Positions 36,255-46,065 of a DNA stretch of 64,000 bases are shown one piece after another. The position numbers and the translations under genes were made by a program. This stretch comes from Globodera rostochiensis (Eukaryota > Nematoda > Chromadorea > Rhabditida > Heteroderidae). Under the pieces are notes generated by a model, which saw only the letters and a program-made list of their open reading frames with translations, did no database searches and was not told the DNA's origin. Every line of letters starts with the position of its first letter. The first letter of the stretch is position 1. The DNA is taken from assembly GCA_018350325.1 (NCBI GenBank), contig JAEVLN010000006.1:829193-893192 (forward strand). The letters are read 5' to 3'.

Positions 36255-37622
36255 TTTTTTCACACATCAAATTTACTTTCAACTAATAACCAAGGCACAC
36301 AAACAGTAGCAGTGGCATAGACAGGAAAAAATTTCGGAGGGGGAATCTGTCCATCTGAGCGCCGTGCTCAGATAGCTTTCCCATCTGAGCGCCAGGGGCG
36401 ACTCAAAAAGGTTCGTCGACTTAACATAAAACGATGAATTTGTGTAATTTCAAAACATTTTTGTCAGGGCTCTCAGATTTAATGCTTTAGCATCATTTTG
36501 GTGTTTTTTGGAAAGTCAATGATGCTAAAATTTAAAATGATGCTTTGGTGCTTTTTGTTGTTTTTTGGATGCTTCGGTGATGCGTTTTGATGGTTTTTGG
36601 GTGCTTTGAGGATTTTAATGTGGTTCGCGCGCAAAAACATAGAAATTTCGCTTACATTTCTCCGTTTTTTAAATTTTTTGCACAAAATTTTTTAAACAAA
36701 ATTCATAAATTAAAAAAAAAAATTTTTCCGGCGTCGCCTGTCGAAATCACCTGACACCCATTTTCACAAAATAAAAAAGTTTGGTCACGAATGATGCTTT
36801 TTTGTAGTGTTCGGTCGGTAGGGAAAGTACCGACGCTTTTTCGGTACTTTTGTTCGGTACTTTACCGAAAAGTACCAACCGAACCTTTTTGATTTTTTCC
36901 ATTTTTGTTTTAAGTTCGAGTCCTTGACTGAAATTCGTTTTTGAACTCTCAAAAATTTGATTTTTTTAATTTTTTCGGCCTTCCACGATGCACTTTTTGG
37001 GCCATTTTTCTTGACAAATTCCATCAAAAATTCAAAAAAATTTTCCCGGCGGCGCCTATCGGCACCGCCGACCCCCCTCCCCCTTCAAACTAAACCAAAA
37101 ACTTAAAAATCCTGCCACAGAACAAGAACAGGCCGAAATTCTGATTTTTGAAACTCAAGCTTTCCAAACTCATTTATAAACATTTGATAAAGCCAAAAAT
37201 TCTCCGAAATAAACGAGTTTTGTTAAAAAGAAGTCTAAAAAATTTTTGGTACCGAAAAACCGAAAAAGTACCGAAGGTTTTCGGTAACGGTACTTTTCGG
37301 TACTTTACCGAATAGTACCGACCAAACCTTCGGCCAATCACTACTTTTTTGCTAGCTAAATGATGTTTTTTGAAAATTTTCATCTGGAAGCCTAAAATGG
37401 CCGAACAAATTTGGCAAAATCAGAACAAAAAAAATCTTTGAGGTGTTTAATTTATTTATGTTATTATCGATTTTGATTTTAGTCTCTTAACCGATTTTGA
37501 AAAAAAATTGGATTGTTTTAGCTAATTCTAGTTGTTTTTCTTTAAATAGTCGCAGTTATTTATAGTGAATGAAAAATTGCGGAGAGTTTAGCCCAAACGA
37601 TCGATGATGAGTTGGTTAAGTC
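36255..37622. other. Intergenic stretch 3' of Srsx paralogue 2
   Basis: Holds the MITE at 36805-37343 and, at 37395-37560, a block duplicated at 42570-42725 downstream of Srsx paralogue 3. No coding exon is seen. Confidence 0.6.
36805..37343. mobile_element. hAT-like element, 539 bp, with GGTACTTTTCGG arrays
   Basis: Ends are TAGTGTTCGG and CCAATCACTA with the 8-bp duplication CTTTTTTG (36797-36804, 37344-37351). GGTACTTTTCGG / CCGAAAAGTACC motifs are iterated at both ends, and a hairpin module lies at 37048-37070. The element sits next to the Srsx pair. Confidence 0.85.
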
Positions 37623-39404
37623 TTAATAAGGTTGTACGGCATTTCTGTTGAACAAGTTGATGATCGTTTGCCATTTTTTGTCAAAAGCCTTCCGATAATC
37701 TGTGCTAAAAATTAATATTTTTTAAAATTTCGATATTTGCTTTTTATTTTTACCTTGTAAAGTAAAGAATTGGTGCATTTGAAGTGGCACTGATGTTCAA
37801 CAGAATGCCAAAGATTTGACTCCATTTCCATATTGCCATTTGGTTATTCCCAAGCATTGGAATAATGATTATGTAAAAATAATTCAGTAAATATCCGCCA
37901 ATATTCATGGAAACGATGCAGAACAATGAGCGAAATATGCGAATGTTGAATTGATGTGAGTTTGAGTTGGGCGGTGCTTTAAAATAGAAAAAAAGACATT
38001 TAAATATATTTATGAATTTAAAAATACATTTTCTGAAGTAAATAGCAATGGCAACGACCACATAGAAAACAATTGTTGTCAGCAACATCCCATTTATTAT
38101 TGTTGGCCAAATAAACTCCAGCGAATTGATGCATTGATACTTAAGTAATTTGATATTTGAAGAGAGAAAGAAACTCACAAATGGATTTTCGCGCAATTTT
38201 TAATGCCAAAAATGCATATTTTGGGAGTTTCGTGAATAAAAGCATATTTTGACATTTTGAAAAATAAAAACATATTTTAGCATTTTGCCCAAAAATTCGA
38301 AAAAAAGGCTCTCAAAGAAGATAGATTTCTGGCTGTTGAAAAATACTCATATCTTAGAAGATAAATTTTTGGTCATTTTCAAAAAAAAGTACCGAAAATT
38401 GAACTTTCAGAATTGGCCGTGCTGAAATAGCCTACGCTCAAGTGGCAGAGCACCTGATCTGATTTTGGAAATGACTGGATCTGGATTTGCCAAGATTTAA
38501 AAATCCTGCTTTTTTGATTTGACGAAAATATCTGGATTCCGTATCTAGTGCTGCAAAATCCAGGTCCTTTCCGATCTCTATTTGTTACTGGGGTGTTTGT
38601 TATGTATTAGTATATATTTTGCGTTTTTTAGAGCATATTAATTCCATCCCTACATAATAGTAAAAGAAATAAAATGTTATAAACGCTACAAGTAAGTACT
38701 AGAGTAAAATAATACAGAAGCCATTCCAATGTCACCCAATGTGACAGTAACGAGTGTTTTGTCTACCGAATCGCAACTTTGAGAATACAAATATAAAACA
38801 TTGCATAACCCGATGAATGGTAATGTGATAATATAAAAAAGGACATTTTCTGATTGTCTAAAAAAATGAAAATAAAAATTAATTTACATACCAAATTTTA
38901 CCTTAACGGAAAAATCACAGCAATGAGTCGGTCAATGCTTGTCAAAAAGAGTAAAAAAAGTGTGCAAGAAACTGCAAAATATGAAGGCGTAAGAATTTGA
39001 ATGACGGTTTTGTATGGCATTAAATATTGGCCAGAAATCACAGAATAGGCGAATAAGAAATGGCCAGATTGGTGGACAATTTCAAAAAACGAATAAATGG
39101 CCAACAATTTGTTGGCGGAATTGTTCAGTGATCTGAAAATATTTCTTTTTAATGCCTAGATTTTAATTAATTAAACTTTGTTTAATTTAATGCCAACAAA
39201 CTTTGTCCGAAGTGTTACGTAAATAACTGACAAATTCAAAAAAATGCCAACAATCGCCAAAATTGTGTAAATTGAAGCAAAGATAATCAAAGTCCAGCGG
39301 GGACGAGCATTTGCTAATTCGAGATAGACCTTAAATATTAAGAATATATAATAAAGAATTTAAATAAATAAACCGACCTCACTAATTGTTGAATTTAACG
39401 ACAT
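37623..39404 (-). CDS. Serpentine chemoreceptor, Srsx-like (paralogue 2)
   Basis: Seven exons (39378-39404, 39202-39329, 38902-39132, 38716-38857, 38028-38139, 37754-37976, 37623-37704) join in frame to 314 residues. Visible landmarks are the N-terminal N-glycosylation site NST, ILAIVGIFLNLSVIYVTLR (TM1), LLFLTSIDRLIAVIFPLR (TM3 end), FRSLFCIVSMNIGGYLLNY (TM6) and SNAPILYFTSTDYRKAF (TM7 plus the family's EYRxAF-like end). The fourth exon's donor (TCT|GTATTA) is inferred from phase and from conservation in paralogue 3. Intact throughout, so probably functional. It forms a direct tandem pair with 43390-44934. Confidence 0.9.
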
Positions 39405-39449
39405 TGTATAATTAATTTTCAACGCATAAATTGACAAAGCCAGTCTCCA

Positions 39450-39760
39450 TTAAAGAATTAATTGTTAACTTCAGAAAGTCACTTTTCATGTGAATTTGTC
39501 TTCCTATACTATGATTTTGTTCAAGCATATAAAACTTTATTATGATTACTTTAGATTGACACTTTTAGCAGGTGGCAGACAAGTGAATTTAATATAATTT
39601 CCAATTGGCAATTTTATAAAATTGTTGGTTGCTCAATGGCGGCAATTGCCCTATTTTATGGTAATGTAATTTTGGTTTTATTGAATTAACGAAAAATTTT
39701 GTTTCTAACAAGAAAATAAAACCAATTCTGAGAAGTTGATAAATAATGAACTTTTATAAA
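39450..39760 (-). promoter_or_regulatory. Conserved upstream block of Srsx paralogue 2
   Basis: Same ordered words as upstream of paralogues 1 and 3 (CTTCAGAAA, TGAATTTGTCTTCC, GGCAGACAAGTGAATTTAAT, TTTCCAATTGGCAATT, GGCAATTGCCCTATTTTATG). It starts about 50 bp before the ATG. A promoter role is inference from position and conservation. Confidence 0.6.
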
Positions 39761-39835
39761 TAATTCAAGAATTCGTGTTTCCTATAGACAAAACTGTCAG
39801 AAGGTTCCTTTTGGGTATACTGTATTATTGTATAC

Positions 39836-40581
39836 CAGGGCTCGGATCTCAAAATTTTAAAAATCCGCATCGGAGCATTAAAAAATCCTCATTTGATATC
39901 AAAAATCCGCAAATTCGTCCATTTTGAACCCAAAAATTATGGTAACTTCGCTTCATTCGTTATATTTATTGGTACTAAAATTGATTTGAGCAAATTTCTT
40001 TCACAAATAAGTTATTTTACATAATTTTTTTGCCCGCGATTTATCAAAAAGTTTTTGGAAAAAGGGAGGGGGTCGGCGGTGCCGATAGGCGCCGCCGAGA
40101 AATTTTTGAGTTTTTGACTCAATTTTGTTATGAGATATGCAACCAAAATTGGAAAGAATGTGATGCTTTTTTGCATTAAAAAAACCTCCCGAACTTTTGA
40201 AAAACCACAAAAAACCTCATTTTTGAAAATTTTGCCTTATTGTCCTTACAAAAAACCACAAAATAGGGCTAAAACCTCAGATTTCGGAGCCCGGTTAAGA
40301 GATTTGCAGCTAAATTTTTAATGACATTGTTTGACGCTTGTAGTAATAAAAGAAGTCCGGCGGCACCGATAGGCGTCGCCGGGAAAATTTTTTAAAAGAT
40401 TTTAACGATATTTGTTAAGAAAAATGCTTTTTATTGGTCAATTTTTCCAAAAAACCACAAAAAGTCCACAAGAATCTCAAAAGACCACAAAAATCCGCAA
40501 ATCCGCATTTCAAAAAAAAATCCTCATTGGCCTTTTCAAAAACCACAGAATGAGGAAAAATCCGCAGATATCCGAGCCCTG
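39836..40581. mobile_element. hAT-like element, 746 bp
   Basis: Ends are CAGGGCTCGGAT and ATCCGAGCCCTG-like, with the exact 8-bp duplication TTGTATAC (39828-39835, 40582-40589). Sub-ends share AAAAATCCGCA and AAAAACCACA motifs. Two hairpin modules lie at 40074-40096 and 40360-40382, each followed by an AAATTTTT tract. Confidence 0.9.
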
Positions 40582-40868
40582 TTGTATACCCAAATGGACC
40601 AGAACAAAAAGTACACTAATTCTAAAAATTAACATTTCCCACCTATCTCTCTACCCACTCCATACCAGGACCAAAACTACAGTAATTATGAAATTTCCAC
40701 TTTCCACCACATACCAGAACAAAAATTACCGTAATTCTGAAAAATTTCCATTCCCATCTAACGTAAACACTCTTTTAATCCCCCACTCTCTAATATCCCA
40801 CACATAGTTCCTATTTTTCGCCATTATCATTTACATACGTTAAAATTTAGCCTTTTACTAATAAAAAA

Positions 40869-41110
40869 ATGAGTGACGAAGATTCTGAAGAGTTAGTACA
40901 ACAGGATTTTACTAATAAAAAAAATGAGTGACGAAGATTCTGAAGAGTTAGTACAACAGGATATCTCAAAAAAACATTTTTACAATCGACAAAAATTGGA
41001 AATTGTCAACATCAAAATCCATTCAATTAAGGAAGCAAGTCGGCGGTTTAAATGATCGTCAGAACATCAGAGAATGGCAAAAGGAAGAGCCAAAAAAACT
41101 GTTTTCTTTA
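40869..41110 (+). pseudogene. Decayed Pogo-like transposase N-terminus
   Basis: From ATG 40924 the frame reads MSDEDSEELVQQ, then KLEIVNIKIHSIKEASRRF, stops at 41053-41055, and continues one frame over as NDRQNIREWQKEEPKKL. The pattern (KLEVVxxAxxxxxREAARxF ... xxVRRWRKQ) is that of the Pogo/Tigger-type helix-turn-helix DNA-binding domain. A 55-bp direct duplication repeats the first codons (ATG at 40869 and 40924). Nothing resembling a catalytic domain follows, so this is a broken fragment. Confidence 0.4.
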
Positions 41111-43389
41111 AGGGGAGATTGGTTGTCATTTGGAAAAATCGGGAATCAAAAGTTGTAAAAAAGTTGCTAGTGCCAAAAATGAGCTCCATTTCGACCGATT
41201 TTGAACTTCGAACCCGAATTTAAACTTTTTTTCAAAAATAAAAAATCTTCTATAAATTAATTTTGACCTCAAAATCATGCAAAATTACAATGAAAAGGGA
41301 ATCCAGATTTTGATTCCCAGAATTTATAGCTCATTTTTTCAAATAAGCTATATCTACCGCAAAGAGATCAGTGGTTGTTCTTGAATTTGGCCATTCTCTG
41401 ATGTGTTTCCTATCCTTTATTATTTTATTAAAATTAGGGTTGTGGGCGGTCGGTTTTAAACCGGGGGTACCGGTTTTCGGTTAGGCCGGTTTTCCGACCC
41501 CCGGTTTCGGTTTGACGTCGAGCAAGACGAAGAAAACGGATTTATTAAGTGATGGATCAGTGGAATTGTGAATTTAGATCAGATTTTATTATTGTTATGA
41601 TGCTATTTATCATTAAGAAAGTTTATTCTGGTTTAAAAAATAAAAATTCGCGTTACCTATGTTAATGGATATAGTAGGTAGGTAATTCATAAAAAAAATT
41701 CTACGTTGGAAAATAGTAGCCCCCTCTCCATTTGAAGCCCCCTCTCTAATTGTAGCCCCCCCTCGAGGGGGTGTTGAAAAATAGAAGCCCCGGGGCTACT
41801 AATAGAAAAAATACGGTATCTTTATTTTCATTATAATTAAAAAAGTCAAAACAATCAGAAATTGGTCTCGTGCCCATCAATGTGATTTATTTTAAGCAGG
41901 GTTCGCAGATGAAAATTTTCAAAAGCCTCATTTGGTAGGCAAAAAAGCCTCATTTGGGACCAAAAAACCTCATTTTGCTAAAATCAAGTTTTTTTGCGCG
42001 CGGTTTTCCCAAATAATTTTTAGTGGGGGGGGGGGGGGGGGGGGGGGGGAGTCGGCGGTGCCGATAGGCGCCGCCGAGAAAATTTTTCGCATGTTTTGTT
42101 AAATGATTGCAACTAAATTTGCAGAAGATGTGATGCTTTTTTGCTTTAAAAAAAATTGAAAATGAGTTTTTATTAAGAAAATTCTCAATTATTTCAAACC
42201 GGAACACGCTTTTTCATTAAAAATGAAACACACAGAGAAAAAATGAATGGACATTATGCCAAATATTCAAAATCTAATAAAAATTTACCATTTATCAGTA
42301 AAATTTCTAAAAAGCCTCAGAAACCTCAACAAACTCCAAAAAACCACAAAATGAGGCTAAACCTCATTTTAAAAATTTAGCCTCATCGGACTATCAAAAA
42401 ACCACAAAATGAGGCTAAAACCTCAGATCTGCGAACCCTGATTTTAAGGCTTGTATTTATTTGTTCTATTCATGTAACAGCAACAGGACAGATCATAGGG
42501 TGGTTCAGAAAAACTTCTAGTAGAGGAATCTGGATGATTTTAGGCCTAGTGAAAAATGGCTAAACAAACACCAAAATGGCCGAACAAATTTGGCAAAATC
42601 AGAACAAAAAAAACTTGATGTGCTTAATTTATTTGTTATTATCGATTTTGATTTTAGTCTCTTAACCGATTTTGAAAAAAAATGGATTGTATTTTAGTTA
42701 ATTCTAGTTGTTTTTCTTTAAATAGGCGCATACAGTAATTTATATTAACTTTTTGATACGATATTTCGATAAAATATCGGTATCGAAAAATATCGAATTT
42801 ATAGTTTCTTTCCGATACGATATTCGATACGAATTTCGATATCAATATCGCGATATTTTTATCGAAATATCGTATTGTGCCGAGCACTAGTGCCGATAGG
42901 CGCCGAGGAGAAAATTTTGAAAATTTGACTCAATTTGAAGAGATTTGCAACAAAAATTTAAAATACGGTAGTTTTTTGAAGCTTTTTAGCAATGGGATAC
43001 CGTGAAATTTTTAAAATTTGTTGTTTTTATTAAGAAAACTGATCCAAAAAGATCTTTTCTGTGAAGGGCTGTTTAAAAGATTTTCGGCACCCAAGAAAAT
43101 TACTTTTTGCTGATGTAAAAAATCAAATAAAGTAAGTTTGTGCAAATGAATTTATAAATTGAAGAATCATTTTTTGGAAAAATGTTTTTGTCAACAACTA
43201 AAATAAAATTCCAAAAATTAGGAGTGCACTTTTGTTATTTACAACCGAAACCATATATTTTCAAATGCCAAAAAAGCGGTTTTTGAATTAGTTGAAATTT
43301 TTGAAAAAAACGAATTATTCTTAGAAAAGTAAAGGCCCCCCCCTATTGGTTTTGCAATGCCCCACTCTAAAGAAGTGCCACAATTCGTT
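41111..43389. other. Repeat-rich spacer between duplicated Srsx genes
   Basis: Contains a half copy of the foldback repeat (41170-41290), an ACCGGTTTTCGGTT-iterated block (41438-41520), the element 41897-42440, the duplicated block 42570-42725, an ATCGATACGATATTTCGAT-iterated block (42745-42890) and a hairpin-module half at about 42890. No exon is supported. Confidence 0.55.
41897..42440. mobile_element. hAT-like element, 544 bp
   Basis: Ends are CAGGGTTCGCAGAT and ATCTGCGAACCCTG, with the exact 8-bp duplication ATTTTAAG (41889-41896, 42441-42448). It carries GCCTCATTT iterations at both ends, a run of about 27 G at 42024-42049 and a hairpin module at 42054-42076. Confidence 0.92.
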
Positions 43390-44934
43390 TTAAAAGAGCT
43401 GAGTTGTTTGTACTGAATTTCTGTTGAACGCGTTGGTGATTCTTTGCCATTCTTTGTCAAAAGCCTTCCGATATTCTGTGCTAAAATTAAATATATTTAA
43501 AATTCGTTTTTCATTTTCATTTTTACCTTGTAAAATAAAGAATTGGCGCATTGGAGGCGGCACTGATGTTCAACAGAATGCCAAAGATTTGACTCCATTT
43601 CCATATTGACATTTCATTCCCAAGCATTGGAATAATGATTATGTACGAATAATTCAGTAAATATCCGCCAATATTCATGGAAACGATGCAGAACAATGAG
43701 CGAAATATGCGAGTGTTGAATTGATGTGAGTTGGAGTTGGGTGGTGCTTTAAACAAAAAATTTATAATATCTTAGGCTTGTTACTTCGGCAGAAGAGTGA
43801 ATATGCCAGGGAATTACATTTATTATTTATTTAATTAAAAATACATTTTCTGAAGTAAATAGCAATTGCAACGACCGCATAGAGGACAATTGTTGACAGC
43901 AAAATTAGACTTATTATTGTTGGCCAAATAAACTCCGGCGAATTGGCGCATTGATACTTAAAAATTGTTAAGGGAAAAATGCCGTGCTGAAATAGCCTAC
44001 GCTCAAGTGGCAGAGCACCTGATCTGGATTTTCGAAATGATCTGATTTTGCCAAGATTTAAAAATCCTGCTTTTTTGATTTGACGAAAATATCAGGATTC
44101 CGTATCTAGTGCTGCAAAATCAGAGTCCTTTCCGATCTCTATTTGTTAATGGGGCGTTAATAGTACATATTTTGCCATCCCTACATTGTAGTAAAAAGAA
44201 ATGAAATGTTATAAACGCTACAAGTACTAGAGTAAAATAATACAGAAGCCATTCCAATGTCACCCAATGTGACAGTAACGAGTGTTTTGTCTACCGAATC
44301 GCAACTTTGAGAATACAAATATAAAACATTGCATAACCCGATGAAGGGTAATGTGATAATATAAAAAAGGACATTTTCTGATTGTCTAAAAAAATGAAAA
44401 TAAAAATTAATTTACATACCAAATTTTACCTTAACGGAAAAATCACAGCAATGAGTCGGTCAATGCTTGTCAAAAAGAGTAAAAAAAGTGTGCAAGAAAC
44501 TGCAAAATAAGAAGGCGTAAGAATTTGAATGACGGTTTTGTAGGGCATTAAATATTGGCCAGAAATCACAGAATATGCGAATAAAAAATGGCCAGATTGG
44601 TGGACAATTTCAAAAAACGAATAAATGGCCAACAATTTGTTGGCGGATTTGTTCATTGACCTGAAAATATTTCTTTAAAATGTTTAGACTTTAATTAATT
44701 AAACATTGTTTAATTTAATGCCAACAAACTTTGTCCGAATTGTAACGTAAATAACTGACAAATTCAAAAAAATGCCAACAATCGCCAAAGTTGTGTAAAT
44801 TGAAGCAAAAATAATCAAAGTCCAGCAGGGGCGAGCATTTGCTAATTCGAAATAGACCTTAAATAATTTACAAATAAATAATAAAGAATTTAACAAAATA
44901 AACCGACCTCACTAATTGTTGAATTTAACGACAT
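43390..44934 (-). CDS. Serpentine chemoreceptor, Srsx-like (paralogue 3)
   Basis: Same seven-exon structure as paralogue 2: 44908-44934, 44730-44857, 44430-44660, 44244-44385, 43845-43956, 43527-43746 and 43390-43480, giving 316 residues. The TM3 end LLFLTSIDRLIAVIFPLR is identical. Differences are scattered: one residue shorter before TM7 (GNEMSIW instead of GNNQMAIW) and a divergent C-terminus ending TTQLF instead of NAVQPY. No frameshift or stop is seen, so both copies look intact. The duplicated segment extends into the 5' region (44990-45260) and into 3' sequence (42570-42725). Confidence 0.9.
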
Positions 44935-44989
44935 TGTATAATTCATTTTCAATGCATTACAGATAATTAATTTGAAATCAATTTCATAT

Positions 44990-45260
44990 TTTGGAATGAA
45001 TTTTCTCTACAATTATAATATTAAACAATTTAATTGTTAGCTCAGAAATTAAGTTGTTTTATACTATATTTGCTCAAACATATGAATATTTGATAGAACA
45101 AGTGAATTTAATATACCTAATTTCCAATTGGCAATTCTTTTAAAAATATTTGTTGTTGAATGACGGCAATTGCCCTATTTTATGGTAATGTAATTTTTTG
45201 GTTTTATTTAATTAACGAGCAATTTTGTTTCTAACAAGCAAATGAAACCAATTCTGGGAA
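44990..45260 (-). promoter_or_regulatory. Conserved upstream block of Srsx paralogue 3
   Basis: Aligns with 39450-39760, with some deletions: CAAGTGAATTTAATAT, TTTCCAATTGGCAATT, GGCAATTGCCCTATTTTATG and GTTTCTAACAAG are retained. It lies about 55-325 bp before the ATG. Confidence 0.6.
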
Positions 45261-45738
45261 GTTAAAGAATGAACTTTTATAAACTCTCTACCCAACACCT
45301 CTACTTTAAATGATAAATTAAGTGGATTTAAAGCTTTTTTGCGCATTATTTTAATTTTTGGAGAGTTGAAAAATATAAAAAAATTCCGGTAGTTTCTGCC
45401 GTGAGGCAGGCCAACTCATCGACATCCTGGCCATCCAAGCACTCTGGGCTATTTCAGTGCCGCGATTTTTTTTTTCATTTATTTTTTTACGCCAATGTCA
45501 ATTTTCAGGCCATCTTTTCAAAAATGAACAAAAGTCTATCGTTAAAGATGAATTATTTTTCAAAAACAGCCAGAAACCCCTGACTTTGGATACATTTTTT
45601 TTTCAAATTTTGGTCAAAAATGCAAAAAAATAGGACTTATTTCCGAAAACACCCGAAATATATTAAATCAAAAATAGGAAATTATTTCGTTTGTCCAAAG
45701 CTCAACAAGACAAATCAAAAAGCAGAGTTGGTCATCAC

Positions 45739-45919
45739 TAGAGTTGGCCGGGATCGGGATTTTTGGTAAAAACCAGGATCGGGATTGACCGGGATTGTGA
45801 AAACCGGATCGGGATTACGACATTTCAAAAACCGTGATTGGGATTCCAAAATCCGGGATCGGGATTCCAAAAACCAGGATAATTCCGCCCGATCCCGACC
45901 GGGATCCCGGCCAACTCTA
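45739..45919. mobile_element. hAT-like MITE, 181 bp
   Basis: Ends are TAGAGTTGGCCGGGATC and its inverse. Flanks are GTCATCAC and GTCATCAA (seven of eight match). The interior is iterated CGGGATT motifs in both orientations. Confidence 0.82.
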
Positions 45920-46065
45920 GTCATCAAGAATGATTAATTCAGCCAAACAACTAAAAATCGCATTCATTTGAAGATGAGATCGATCGATACAGAAATAAGC
46001 GAAATTTGAAAGAAATCGCAAATGATCGATCGCGTTATTTTATGTGAATGAACTCGCAAATGGCA

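Noticed and set aside
38425..38465. tRNA-like box A (CTCAAGTGGCAGAGCACCTG), possibly a SINE; copied at about 44005
   Set aside because: No matching box B or tRNA fold nearby, and the second copy is explained by the receptor duplication.
41438..41520. TAGGGTTGTGGGCGG start of a further hAT-like element
   Set aside because: I could not find the opposite end or an 8-bp duplication, so it was not annotated as an element.
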